Positions 53,754 through 63,209 of a stretch of DNA of 64,000 nt are shown in pieces; position 1 is the first letter of the stretch; every line of letters begins with the position of its first letter. The stretch covers positions 124,001 to 188,000 of the forward strand of contig DATMPC010000013.1 in assembly GCA_035567895.1 (NCBI GenBank), given 5' to 3'. Source of the DNA: Terriglobales bacterium. GTDB lineage: Bacteria > Acidobacteriota > Terriglobia > Terriglobales > Acidobacteriaceae. The notes beneath the pieces were generated by a model. It was not told where the DNA came from and searched no databases. It saw only the letters and a list, made by a program, of their open reading frames with translations. The translations under genes and the position numbers were made by a program.

Positions 53754-54591
53754 CGGAGGCTCCACGCTTGAGTTTGCCTTTGAGAGAGACCATCTCGATC
53801 GCCGTGATTGCAGCTTCCCAGCCCTTATTTCCACTCTTGAGGCCAGCGCGATCGATTGCCTGTTCGAGGTTCTCGCAAGTGAGCACTCCATAGCTGTGCG
53901 GAACGCCTGTGTCCTGCGCTGACTGCCCTATACCCCGCGTGACTTCAGTGGCGATGTGCTCGTAGTGCGTCGTTTCCCCACGGATCAAGCAGCCAAGGGT
54001 GATCACCCCATCCACTGTTCCTGACTCAGCCAGCAGACGCGCGGCCGACGGAATCTCGAACGAACCGGGTACCCGCACAATCTGAATGTCCGCAGAGGTG
54101 GCGCCGTTGCGGCGCAAACAATCCACCGCTCCCTGAAGCAGGCGCTCAGTAATGAAGGAGTTCCAGCGGCTTACGACGATACCGAAGCGCATGCCGCTGG
54201 CATTCAGCCCGCCTTCCACGGCCTTATGAGCAGATTTCTCCGGATCGGTGAATGCCCAGAAACCGATGCGCGAGTTCGCATCAAGTCGAAGAGAAAAGAT
54301 CCGCGACTTCCACGGTGTGTCTTCTATTTCACTAACGTCGTCATGAAATTGTTTCCGCGCGAGCTGGTGCGCCGTGTCCAAATCCCTGACCTCGATGAGC
54401 ACGTCAGGTTCAGAAGGCACCCGTCCGTTCACCAATTCCAGGCTTCCGACAGGAGCAAGGAATGGAGCGCCCTTGCTGTGCTCGTCACTCCAACCGTGGC
54501 CATCCTCGAATCCCAATGAGCGCAGCAGCGCCGAAAGCTGCTCGAATCTTTCCGGCGATGTGTGACGCACAAATGTGAGACTGCGGATCAT
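53743..54591 (-). CDS. ribH: Lumazine synthase fused to an N-terminal VOC-like domain
   Basis: Residues about 134-282 are 6,7-dimethyl-8-ribityllumazine synthase: FGIVVSRWNSFITERLL, VPGSFEIPSAARLL and GCLIRGETTHYEHIATEV with the active-site His, then VLTCENLEQAIDRAG. It joins 5-amino-6-ribitylaminouracil and dihydroxybutanone phosphate in riboflavin synthesis. Residues 1-118 look like a glyoxalase/VOC half (LTFVRHTSPERFEQLSALLR, DVLIEVRDLDTAHQLA, RLDANSRIGFWAF). Usual RibH is about 155 residues. An internal ATG at 54192 (MRFGIVV) could also yield the enzyme alone. Confidence 0.88.
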   Translation of the reverse strand: MIRSLTFVRHTSPERFEQLSALLRSLGFEDGHGWSDEHSKGAPFLAPVGSLELVNGRVPSEPDVLIEVRDLDTAHQLARKQFHDDVSEIEDTPWKSRIFSLRLDANSRIGFWAFTDPEKSAHKAVEGGLNASGMRFGIVVSRWNSFITERLLQGAVDCLRRNGATSADIQIVRVPGSFEIPSAARLLAESGTVDGVITLGCLIRGETTHYEHIATEVTRGIGQSAQDTGVPHSYGVLTCENLEQAIDRAGLKSGNKGWEAAITAIEMVSLKGKLKRGASDGR

Positions 54592-54784
54592 TAACTCCAG
54601 TGTGACACAACGACTTCGAACCGGCGAAACCGTATCGTCAGCCCATGCAGGAATATAATTCCGTGAACCTGCACGTCAGGTGCACCGACTGGAGCAGCTT
54701 CTCCGGGCGGCATTCCGTGAACTCCTGATTCATGTCTTTAACGTCAATTCTTTGGAAACCTGTGCGTGCGGTTCAGGTGTCTAA

Positions 54785-55024
54785 GTGAGGAGAGTGAGTC
54801 TCTCTAGAAACTTCGCGATCTCTCTCGCGGCAGTGGTGCTGGGTAACACCATCTACTTCCTGCTCATGCCACACCTGCCGCCGGCTGCGCGACACCGCAG
54901 CTTTACTCTGTGGCCCGACCTTGGTCTGTTGATCGACTTCTGGATCTGTCTGGTCATGTATGGAGTGATTGCCCTTCTTTTCCGACCTCACACCGAGCGC
55001 CCACCCAGCGAACAAAGAAGGTGA
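54785..55024 (+). CDS. Small membrane protein (79 aa)
   Basis: The protein has two hydrophobic helices (FAISLAAVVLGNTIYFLLM and LLIDFWICLVMYGVIALLF) joined by a short polar loop PHLPPAARHRSF, with a basic start and tail. The start is GTG 54785 or 54794. It lies divergent from ribH with a gap of about 190 bases. I do not recognise the family. An open frame on the other strand (54773-55240) covers the same DNA and is less convincing. Confidence 0.6.
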   Translation: MRRVSLSRNFAISLAAVVLGNTIYFLLMPHLPPAARHRSFTLWPDLGLLIDFWICLVMYGVIALLFRPHTERPPSEQRR

Positions 55025-55304
55025 GTGCCCACTCAGCCGAACGGCAACGATTGAAGTAGTAACGCGAGATAAACTCGGTGTCACCCGTTGGTCCCCGGAT
55101 CGGAGCTTGACCCAAAAATGACCCGATTGGTGCCCTAAAACCGCCTCAAAATGCGCCTTTTGGCACGGGTAGACCGCCTGAAAATCCTTGTCAATTTCCC
55201 ATGAATCGGGCTTAATGAAAGCATTATCGTGCAGTCGCAATCCCTCTGGTTGACGTTCCGTCTATGCCTCCCCCTGGCAGCAGACTTGCCGGAACGGCTT
55301 TGGA

Positions 55305-56813
55305 TTGTTCGACTTATCGCGCCAAATGCAAAAGATTGCCCTACTCTATGACGCCAGCCAGGCGGTCCTGTCCACCTTCAATCTGGACGAAGTACTGGAG
55401 CAAATCCTCTCTATCGTGCGCGATTACTTCCACGTAACCAACTCCGCCCTTTTCCTGCTGGACCCAGATACTCACGAATTCTTCGTTCGCTCCTCGATAG
55501 GGCGCGCCGGAGAGAAGACCGGTGTTCGGATTGCCCCCGGAACCGGCCTCATTGGCACGGCTGCGCAGCAGAAAAGGCCGGTGTATGCACCGGATGTAAC
55601 CCAGGATCCGCGCTTTATCGGACACCCTTCCGCGACCAAATCAGAAGTAGCGATCCCGCTGATGGTGCGCGACGAAGTTGTGGGAGTCCTCGACATCCAA
55701 AGCGAGCAGCTCGATGCCTTCGATTCTGAGACCCTGGACCTCCTCACGTTGTTCTCCACCCAGGCCTCAATTGCCCTGGAGAATGCCCGTCTGTACTCGC
55801 TAGAACAGCGCCGCTCACGGCAGCTCGAAGCCATCAATGCCATCGCCCGGCAGACCACGGCGGTGCTGAATCTGGACGAGCTCCTCGGGAAGGTCTGCGA
55901 CCTGGTGCTGCAAACCTTCCCCGTAGATCACGTAGTGGTGCAGCTTCTCGACGATGATGAACGTCTTTCCGTGCGCGCCCACAAAGGGAAACTTACGCCG
56001 ATCCTGACTCAGGGAGCGGCGCTTCCAGCCGGTACCGGTATGGGAATGCGGGCGCTGGAACTCGGAAAAACGGTCGTGGAAAACGAAGTAGCCTTTGTAC
56101 CGCACTACATGGCCAGCTTTGTAGAGACGCGTTCCGAGACGTGTGTGCCCCTGATCTTCTTTGGCGAGAAGCTGGGCGTGCTCATGCTGGAGAGCGCGAA
56201 GCCGCACAACTTCACCCAAGAGGACGTTACTCCGCTTGAGTCAGTGGCGGATATTTGCGCCGGCGCCATCCAGAACGCGCACTATTTCGAGAAGGCGCAA
56301 CAACTCGCCTACATCGACGGCCTCACGGGGATCTACAACCGCCGCTTTTTCGAGATGCAGATCGGCTCGGAAATCGAGCGCGCCTCCCGTTACGATGGCC
56401 GGCTGGCGATCATCATGATCGACATCGACAACTTCAAGCGCCTCAACGACGAGTTCGGCCACCTGCTTGGTGACGAGGTCCTGCGGCAGGTGTCCGGAGT
56501 CTTCGGCCAACAGCTTCGTAAAGTTGATGTTGTCTGCCGTTACGGTGGAGAGGAATTCGTCATTCTTGTACCGCAAACTTCTGGCGGAAACGCAATGGAG
56601 GTAGCAGAAAAGCTACGCAGAATGGTGGCAGCGTATCGCTTTCCCGGCGTGCCAGTGAAGGTAACGATCAGTGCTGGTGTAGCCGAATTCCCCGCGCACG
56701 GCAAAACTCGGGATGAGTTGGTCGCTGCCGCCGATGCTGCGTTGTATGTTTCGAAAGAGTCGGGTCGTAATCGCGTTTCCGCCGCTGCCGCGGCGCGCAA
56801 AACGACGGCATAA
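55305..56813 (+). CDS. GAF-GAF-GGDEF diguanylate cyclase
   Basis: This 502-residue protein makes c-di-GMP. Two GAF domains (about 20-165 and 185-330) precede a GGDEF domain (about 340-495) with intact RYGGEEFVIL. RKVD five residues before GGEEF is a proper inhibitory I-site, so the product likely feeds back. There is no membrane segment, so it senses a cytoplasmic ligand or redox state. The start is TTG 55305 (or ATG 55326). PilZ protein at 49938 is a possible receptor. Confidence 0.93.
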   Translation: MFDLSRQMQKIALLYDASQAVLSTFNLDEVLEQILSIVRDYFHVTNSALFLLDPDTHEFFVRSSIGRAGEKTGVRIAPGTGLIGTAAQQKRPVYAPDVTQDPRFIGHPSATKSEVAIPLMVRDEVVGVLDIQSEQLDAFDSETLDLLTLFSTQASIALENARLYSLEQRRSRQLEAINAIARQTTAVLNLDELLGKVCDLVLQTFPVDHVVVQLLDDDERLSVRAHKGKLTPILTQGAALPAGTGMGMRALELGKTVVENEVAFVPHYMASFVETRSETCVPLIFFGEKLGVLMLESAKPHNFTQEDVTPLESVADICAGAIQNAHYFEKAQQLAYIDGLTGIYNRRFFEMQIGSEIERASRYDGRLAIIMIDIDNFKRLNDEFGHLLGDEVLRQVSGVFGQQLRKVDVVCRYGGEEFVILVPQTSGGNAMEVAEKLRRMVAAYRFPGVPVKVTISAGVAEFPAHGKTRDELVAAADAALYVSKESGRNRVSAAAAARKTTA

Positions 56814-57184
56814 ACGATTCTCAGTCACAACGCGAGCCTCCTAATACTTGTCATCCTGAGCCCCTCTTTTGGGCGAAGGATCTCCCGCAAGTGCTTAGGT
56901 TACGCACGCTCTTACATGGCTTTTTTGGCCAGCGCTTTCTTATTAATTTCCGATGACGCTCGAACAAGAAGAAACTTCATGGCCAGTAAGCCGCACCAGC
57001 CGCGTTCAAGTTCGACACATCGCGGGAGGTCTTTCGCCCAAAAGAGGGGCTCAGGATGACAGTCTAAAGAAAAGGCTCAGATCACATGCACTAGAGAGTG
57101 AACTTCTCCCCCAAAGCATTTATCCTCGCTAAGCAAACCAACATTTCCTTGAACCAAATCCGAATTCCGGCGTAACTAACACTT
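56814..57184. repeat. Family A element before the ABC exporter
   Basis: A family A element at 56849-57061 has arms TGTCATCCTGAGCCCCTCTT and AAGAGGGGCTCAGGATGACA. The remainder is AT-rich leader DNA; no promoter was identified with confidence. Confidence 0.8.
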
Positions 57185-58087
57185 ATGCACACCGTCGAAC
57201 TGCAGCAAGTTCGCAAGAGCTACGACAAGTTTGTTGCCGTCAAAGACCTCTCTCTCAGCATCGAGCAAGGGAGCATCTTTGGCCTGCTCGGTCCCAACGG
57301 CGCAGGCAAAACCAGCACCATTCGCATGATGATCGGGATCACTGTTCCTGATTCGGGCCAGGTGCGCATGTTCGGAGAGCCTTTCACGCGCAACCATCTC
57401 AAGCGCGTGGGCTATTTACCTGAAACCAGCGGTCTGTACAAGAAGATGAAGGTCAGCGAGCAGTTGGTGCTGTTCGGCCAACTGCGCGGTCTCTCCGCTG
57501 CCGATGCCGCTGGACGCGCGAAGAAGTGGTGCGAGCGCATGGAGATCGCCGGGTGGATGGACAAGAAGACCGAAGAGCTCTCCAAAGGAATGCAGCAGAA
57601 GATGCAATTCATTGCGACCCTTCTGCATGAACCCGAATTCCTGATCATGGACGAACCCTTCTCCGGGCTCGATCCGCTAAACGCGACGCTTCTCAAAGAC
57701 GTACTGCTCGACTTGAACAAACAGGGCCGCACGATCCTGTTTTCGACTCATCGCATGGATCAAGTCGAGAAACTTTGCAGCTCAATCTGTCTCATCAATC
57801 GCGGTGAAGCGATTCTCCAGGGCACGTTGAAGGAGATCAAGGGTCGCTACGGTCGCAGCAATGTACAGATTGAATACGAAGGTGCCGATGATTTTCTGCA
57901 CGAGAACGTCCTGATTCAGTCCTTCAACAATTACGGAAATTATGTGGAGGTCCGCATGGCCCCCGGGGCGGACTCGCAGAAGTTGCTGCACATGGTCGTC
58001 CAGCGCTCGCGCGTAAACAAGTTTGAGTTGGTTGAGCCGTCGCTGGAAGACATCTTCATCGACGTTGTGGGAAAGGCCGATGCATAA
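57185..58087 (+). CDS. ABC transporter ATP-binding protein (NatA-like)
   Basis: The 300-residue ATPase has Walker A GPNGAGKTS, signature LSKGMQQKMQF, Walker B LIMDEPFSGLDPL and H-loop STHRMDQVEKL. The C-terminal segment of about 80 residues is typical for ATPases of ABC-2 exporters such as NatAB. It powers the permease encoded by the overlapping next gene. The start codon overlaps an unconserved upstream; the family N-terminus VELQQVRKSYDKFVAVKDLS fits ATG 57185. Confidence 0.93.
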   Translation: MHTVELQQVRKSYDKFVAVKDLSLSIEQGSIFGLLGPNGAGKTSTIRMMIGITVPDSGQVRMFGEPFTRNHLKRVGYLPETSGLYKKMKVSEQLVLFGQLRGLSAADAAGRAKKWCERMEIAGWMDKKTEELSKGMQQKMQFIATLLHEPEFLIMDEPFSGLDPLNATLLKDVLLDLNKQGRTILFSTHRMDQVEKLCSSICLINRGEAILQGTLKEIKGRYGRSNVQIEYEGADDFLHENVLIQSFNNYGNYVEVRMAPGADSQKLLHMVVQRSRVNKFELVEPSLEDIFIDVVGKADA

Positions 58088-59366
58088 CACTTTTCTGTTT
58101 GCCCGACGCGAATATCTGGAGACCGTGCGCAAGAAGTCATTTATCGTGATGACCATTTTGCTGCCGGCCATGATGTTCGGTTTCACCGTTCTGCCCAGCA
58201 TGGTGGCTTCCAAGAAGTCGAACGAGACACAGCGAATTGTCATCGCCACCTCCGACGAGCAGTTCGGCAATGATGTGCGCGATAAGTTCACGAAGCCGTC
58301 AGACAACGATCAACTTCCGGCAAAGCGCCGCGGTTCCGAAGCTTCAAACCGTAGCTTCGAGGTGCAGGTCGATACGAACGTTTCTCCTGAAGAAGAGGCG
58401 GCTCTCACCGCGAAGGTGAATGGTCACGAGATTGACGGATATTTGTGGGCTCCGGCGACCGCGCTTGCGGAGCGGAAAATCAGTTATCGCTCGCGCGCTT
58501 CCAGTGATTTTGAGACGCAAGGTGCGCTAAGCGGCGGCGTACGCGAGGCTCTGCTGCGCCAGTCGTTCCGCAAACACGGAGTCCCTGCGGAAGAAATTGT
58601 CGACGTTCTTAAACCAATAAACGTCGATAGCAAGAAGATTGAAAACGGGAAGGTAACCGACTCGAGCGGCATCGCACTGTTCTTTACGGCGCTCCTGCTG
58701 ATGATCCTGCTCTACGTCACGATTCTGATGTACAGCATGAGCGTAATGCGCTCCGTGCTCGAGGAGAAGAACTCGCGCATCTTCGAGGTCTTGCTATCGG
58801 CAGCTACAGCAAAAGAACTTATGGCAGGCAAGATCCTCGGCGCGGCGGGGGTTGGGCTCACCCAAATCGGCATCTGGACGTTAGTGACTGCGCCACTTGC
58901 CGCGCAGTCGATCAGCATGTTTGGCGAGAGCATTCATTTAGGCCTCTCATTCATGAACATGACCTTCTTTGGAGCTTTCTTCGTGCTCGGATTCCTGCTC
59001 TACTCCGCGCTTGGCGCAGCGCTCGGATCGGCCGTGAATTCGGAGCAAGAAGCGCAGCAGTTTCAGTTCGTGATCATGATGCCGCTGATCGTCTCAGCCA
59101 TCTTCCTGACACCTGTGATCCAGCAACCGCACTCGACCTTGGCGGTGGTCTTGTCGCTGATTCCCTTCTGCACACCGCTGATCATGTTTACTCGCATCCT
59201 GGTGGAAACTCCTCCAGCATGGCAAATCGCGCTGAGCGTCGTGCTTCTGGTAGGAACTATCTACGCGATGCTGTCCATCTGCTCGCGCATCTATCGCGTC
59301 GGGATTCTAATGTACGGGAAACGACCTACCTTGCCCGAGATCGTGAAGTGGATGAAGTACGCATAA
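58080..59366 (+). CDS. ABC-2 type transporter permease (NatB-like)
   Basis: The 428-residue permease begins FARREYLETVRKKSFIVMTI, typical of NatB/YhaP-type proteins. One N-terminal membrane helix is followed by an extracytoplasmic domain of about 170 residues (QRIVIATSDEQFGND ...) and five C-terminal helices including YSMSVMRSVLEEKNSRIFEV. The start ATG overlaps the ATPase gene by eight bases (GATGCATAA), so the pair is coupled. It probably exports ions or small compounds; the substrate is unknown. Confidence 0.92.
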   Translation: MHNTFLFARREYLETVRKKSFIVMTILLPAMMFGFTVLPSMVASKKSNETQRIVIATSDEQFGNDVRDKFTKPSDNDQLPAKRRGSEASNRSFEVQVDTNVSPEEEAALTAKVNGHEIDGYLWAPATALAERKISYRSRASSDFETQGALSGGVREALLRQSFRKHGVPAEEIVDVLKPINVDSKKIENGKVTDSSGIALFFTALLLMILLYVTILMYSMSVMRSVLEEKNSRIFEVLLSAATAKELMAGKILGAAGVGLTQIGIWTLVTAPLAAQSISMFGESIHLGLSFMNMTFFGAFFVLGFLLYSALGAALGSAVNSEQEAQQFQFVIMMPLIVSAIFLTPVIQQPHSTLAVVLSLIPFCTPLIMFTRILVETPPAWQIALSVVLLVGTIYAMLSICSRIYRVGILMYGKRPTLPEIVKWMKYA

Positions 59367-60301
59367 GAACGGCAGCATGCCACCACCGCCAATCGTGTCG
59401 CTGAGTTCCACGTGCGGCAGGATCGCGAAGGCTGGAGGATTTCTCCTAATGCTTGCGTCGCTGTTAAACAGTACTGGGAGGAATTGAGTCGGGGAACTTA
59501 CTCGGCGGTGGCTGTGGCTAGTCGATTGGAGACAAAACACGTAGCGCTCAACACTTGAGTGGACGTGGACACCAAGGTCGCTCCATCAGGAAACTCGCCT
59601 CCAGCAAGCAGCGCGCGTTCCACGCAAGCCACGTCCCCGGCATGACGCTCGCAAACAAATACCTGCAGGCGGGAATGATCGGAGAACTGAAACTCGATTC
59701 GGTGACTGCGGCGGCTGGAACAGGGTTGCGGTGGACTTACCAGATTCATCTGACAAATGCTGGAGAAAATGTTTGCCAAGTTCGGCCCTCTCTGCAACCT
59801 GCTTCGTTAATAAATCGATTTAATAGCGCAAAAGGTAACTGAATCTTAATCGAAGTGTCAAGGCCCGGGCCTTAAGGAAAACTCGGAAAACGAGGATGCC
59901 AGAAAGCCTCCTGAGACTCGACGGCACATCATTACACGTGTCAGCCCGCAGCGAATCGTAGTTTCGGAGAATGAAAAAGCCAGAGGCCTTGAACTTCCGT
60001 GCGCTGTTGTTCGCTGGGCTGAACCAGCCTCAGAGAACCCTTCCAGTTTATTGGTCTTCGTGGTACCACGGATATGAGGAATCGCAATGAGCAGGGTCGA
60101 ATGGCCGTGTGTTTTCGTGGCTTGGGACTCAGGTGACGTCGTGCAGGATTCGGCGAGGTTAACGAAGCGAGTTCCCTGCTATTTCCTTACTGATTCCCTG
60201 GTAAGTTTCGAATCGCCTGTATCCATGCGGCTTCCGCAAGAAAAGATTTTTTCGCGGGAAGAAATTGCCTGCTATGTTCCCTGAGCAGGGAAATCCACAA
60301 G
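59367..60301. other. 935-base region without a confident gene
   Basis: Open frames at 59498-59797 (minus), 59555-59842 (plus) and 60087-60284 (plus) overlap each other and lack ribosome-binding sites or family motifs. An orphan TAAATCGATTTA site lies at 59811-59822, and a 14-bp palindrome AAGGCCCGGGCCTT at about 59860. It could be the remains of a lost carbohydrate gene, but nothing in the translations confirms this. Confidence 0.5.
59811..59822. promoter_or_regulatory. Orphan palindrome TAAATCGATTTA
   Basis: This is identical over 12 bases to the site at the GH116 start. No glycosidase or regulator gene is next to it; the nearest frame starts at 59797 on the minus strand and is weak. Confidence 0.5.
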
Positions 60302-60577
60302 TCACCGCTCGCCGATCAGATACTTGCAACCCTTCGGGCCCATGCGGGCGCAATGCTCGGCTCCGGCAGGAACGTCACAGCGCTCGCCTGCCTTGTAGCT
60401 CCGCATGGCGCCGTCCATGATGAGCGTCAACTCGCCATCGAGAATAACGTGCGCTGTTTCAGTCGCGTGGGTGTGCGCTTCGTAATAGGCGTTGGGCCCG
60501 TCCTGCCAGACGTAAATCCGCCGAAACCCTTCTGAACGAAGACCTTCACGTAAATTCTCTTCATTCACAGCGACCAT
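60302..60577 (-). CDS. Cupin domain protein
   Basis: The 91-residue protein is a single cupin barrel. EAHTHATETAHVILDGELTL supplies the H-x-H...E metal ligands, and PAGAEHCARMG the last His. Such small cupins act as sugar- or metal-binding enzymes or sensors; the role here is unknown. It is divergent from the DUF255 gene with 131 bases between. Confidence 0.85.
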   Translation of the reverse strand: MVAVNEENLREGLRSEGFRRIYVWQDGPNAYYEAHTHATETAHVILDGELTLIMDGAMRSYKAGERCDVPAGAEHCARMGPKGCKYLIGER

Positions 60578-60708
60578 GCGGAAATCCTCACCTGGCCCGA
60601 GTTACGTAATTGGAAGTTGTGGACTATGATTCTACGCGCTCAAACCGTTCAACCTTCCCGACTTCACTAGCCGGATATTGTTTGGCCATCACATCGAGTG
60701 AGGTTCCT

Positions 60709-62553
60709 ATGCTTCGTCGTGCCTTCAAAACTCTTGTGACTCTCACGCTGGCTCTCCTTGTTGGCAGTTCTCTCGGACTATCACAAGCAACAGCCAAGAA
60801 GGTAAGCGCGAAAGCGCCTGACAAACTGCAATGGGTGTCGTGGTCAGATGACGTGTTCAAACAGGCGAAGGCCGAGGACCGTTTTGTGCTGCTTGATCTA
60901 GAGGCAGTGTGGTGCCACTGGTGCCACGTGATGGACGAGAACACGTACAAGGATCCGGACGTCATTCGACTCTTACGCTCGCGCTACATCACCGTGAAGG
61001 TCGATCAAGATTCGCGTCCCGATCTTTCCAATCGCTATGAGGATTACGGTTGGCCGGCAACCGTCGTATTCAACGGGAATGGACAGGAGATCGTTAAGCG
61101 TCAGGGCTATCTTGCTCCTGACGAGATGGCTGGTTTGTTGCAGGCGATCATCGACGATCCCACACCTGGGCCTTCAGTGAAGGCTGAGCCGAAGATCAAT
61201 TTCGCGGAGAACCCGCTGCTCACAGGTCCTGCTCGCGAGGCGATCAAACGCGACTATAACGTGCAGTACGACACCAAGCAAGGTGGCTGGGGGTTCAACG
61301 ACAAGTTTCTCGATGCCGACTCCGCGGAGTACGCTCTGCTACTTGCTCGCGCAGGCGACAAAGATGCGGAGCAAAAAGTAAAGGCGACACTGAGTCTCCA
61401 GCAAAAGCACCTCATCGATCCAATCTGGGGCGGCGTTTATCAATACTCCGCTGAACAGGATTGGGTACATCCTCATTTCGAGAAGATTGCGTTGATCCAG
61501 GCAAATGATCTGCGGATCTACGGGCTCGCATACGCGCAATATCGCGATCCTCAATACTTGCAAGCGGCCAAGGACATACACCGATATCTCACCGGCTTCA
61601 TGATGAGTCCCGAAGGCGCGTTCTACGTAAGTCAGGACGCAGATCTGATTGAAGGCCACCACAGCGCGGACTATTTCTCTCTCAACGACGCGGCTAGGCG
61701 AAAACAAGGGATTCCGCGGATCGACAAACATCTATATGCGCGCGAGAACGGTTGGATCATCGCTGCGCTTACGGCCCTCTACGGCGCTACCAGCGACAAA
61801 ACGTATCTGGACGAAGCTACGCGTGCTGCGAATTGGGTCATCGCAAATCGATCTGTGCCCGACGGCGGGTTTTCGCACGATGCAAAAGATATTAACGGAC
61901 CATTCCTGGGCGACAGCCTTGCGATGGCGCGGGCTTTCGAAAGCCTCTACACCGTCACGGCCGACCGGCAGTGGCTGAATCGCACTCAGGAGACGATGGA
62001 CTTTATCTCTAAGAATTTCACCTCGACAGAAGTTCCCGGGTATGTGACGTCAAGAGTGGGGACAGACTCGGCTTATAAACCGCATCCGCAGCGTGATGAA
62101 AACATCCTGATGGTGCGGACCGCTAATCTTCTAAATCACTACACCGGCGATTCTGAGTACACGAAAATGGCGACCCAGGCGATGCGCTACATTGGCACGC
62201 CGGAAATCGCTCGCACATTTCCAGCCGCAAGTGCTTTATTGGCCGACTACGAGTTCACGCATCCGCCACTTCATCTTGCGGTTGTGGGACACAAAGATGA
62301 CCCCACGGCGGAGGCTCTCTTCCTGGCTACACTTCGGATGCCCTCTGGATACAAACGTATTGAATGGTGGGATCAGCGTGAAGGTCCGTTGCCGCATGCT
62401 GAAGTCGAGTATCCTCCGCTCGACAAATCTGCGGCATTTGTTTGTTCGGAACGCAGCTGCTCGAAGCCAATCTTTGCCGCCGCCGAGATCAAATCGAAGG
62501 CAGAGGAGTTGCTTGCGAAGAACGTAGAGCCTCCAGTCGACGATAAAAAGTAA
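60709..62553 (+). CDS. Exported DUF255 / YyaL-type thioredoxin-like protein
   Basis: The 614-residue protein has a signal peptide (LRRAFKTLVTLTLALLVGSS) and a DsbH-like thioredoxin domain with VWCHWCHVMDENTY (C69, C72). The rest is an alpha/alpha barrel like N-acylglucosamine 2-epimerase/SPATA20 (ENGWIIAALTALYGATSD, LGDSLAMARAFESLY). Its biochemical role is not settled. Near relatives are often cytoplasmic and longer; this one is exported and ends in KSAAFVCSERSCSKPIFAAA. ATG 60709 is chosen with GAGTGAGG upstream. It is 101 bases before a cytochrome gene. Confidence 0.88.
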   Translation: MLRRAFKTLVTLTLALLVGSSLGLSQATAKKVSAKAPDKLQWVSWSDDVFKQAKAEDRFVLLDLEAVWCHWCHVMDENTYKDPDVIRLLRSRYITVKVDQDSRPDLSNRYEDYGWPATVVFNGNGQEIVKRQGYLAPDEMAGLLQAIIDDPTPGPSVKAEPKINFAENPLLTGPAREAIKRDYNVQYDTKQGGWGFNDKFLDADSAEYALLLARAGDKDAEQKVKATLSLQQKHLIDPIWGGVYQYSAEQDWVHPHFEKIALIQANDLRIYGLAYAQYRDPQYLQAAKDIHRYLTGFMMSPEGAFYVSQDADLIEGHHSADYFSLNDAARRKQGIPRIDKHLYARENGWIIAALTALYGATSDKTYLDEATRAANWVIANRSVPDGGFSHDAKDINGPFLGDSLAMARAFESLYTVTADRQWLNRTQETMDFISKNFTSTEVPGYVTSRVGTDSAYKPHPQRDENILMVRTANLLNHYTGDSEYTKMATQAMRYIGTPEIARTFPAASALLADYEFTHPPLHLAVVGHKDDPTAEALFLATLRMPSGYKRIEWWDQREGPLPHAEVEYPPLDKSAAFVCSERSCSKPIFAAAEIKSKAEELLAKNVEPPVDDKK

Positions 62554-62654
62554 GCACTGTACTCTTGCTTGTCTCTTGTCGGCGAAGGTTTCCGGAGGAT
62601 CTACCCTGCTGACGATAGCCGCATCCTAGGTCGGTGTTCCCAAGGAGAACTTCA

Positions 62655-63209
62655 TTGACTAAGCGATCGCTTCTCACGTTAACTGCCTTCGCAACGTTGG
62701 CGCTCAACGCCTGCAAAGTCTCACAGCCGGGCTCTGTTGAGTCGGGGGTAATGAAAGAAGTGAAGAAGAACATCACTATCGGCGGCAAGGACGATCAGAA
62801 TCCAGCACCGGACAATCAAGCAGCCGTCGATGAAGGCAAGGGGCACTTTGGGCATCACTGCCAGATCTGCCACGGCCTGGATGGGCAGAGTACCGGAGTC
62901 CCCTTCGCTAACCAGATGTCACCTCCAGTTGCAGATCTGAAATCGCCAGACATCCAGGCCTATACCGACGGCCAGTTGCACTGGATTTTGGTCAACGGCA
63001 TAAATCCGTCTGGGATGCCCGCGTGGAAAGGGATTCTGGAAGACGACGAGATGTGGAAGATCGTCCGATACATACGTCATTTACCTGAAAAGGGGAGTCT
63101 GGGTGTTCCGGCTGTCTTCAAGGAAGAGGAAGAAGAGCACAAAGAGATGGAGTCCGGGGACAAGCCCCATCATCATCCCGCATCCACCAAGCCGGAGAGT
63201 AAGCACTGA
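62655..63209 (+). CDS. Membrane-anchored cytochrome c (class I lipoprotein)
   Basis: The start is TTG 62655, with AGGAGA six bases upstream, which yields a lipoprotein signal and lipobox LNAC (C20). One heme site CQICH is at residues 69-73, and GINPSGMPAWKG gives the likely axial Met. The C-tail is acidic then His-rich (EEEEEHKEMESGDKPHHHP), possibly metal-binding. It carries electrons at the outer face of the inner membrane or in the periplasm. It may serve the neighbouring thioredoxin-like protein, but this is only proximity. Confidence 0.92.
   Translation: MTKRSLLTLTAFATLALNACKVSQPGSVESGVMKEVKKNITIGGKDDQNPAPDNQAAVDEGKGHFGHHCQICHGLDGQSTGVPFANQMSPPVADLKSPDIQAYTDGQLHWILVNGINPSGMPAWKGILEDDEMWKIVRYIRHLPEKGSLGVPAVFKEEEEEHKEMESGDKPHHHPASTKPESKH

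Noticed and set aside
54773-55240. 155-codon minus-strand frame
   Set aside because: It is antisense to a small protein with two clear membrane helices; its own sequence is polar and without motifs.
60087-60284. 65-codon frame and its antisense counterpart in the gap before the cupin gene
   Set aside because: No ribosome-binding site and low-information composition; likely chance frames.
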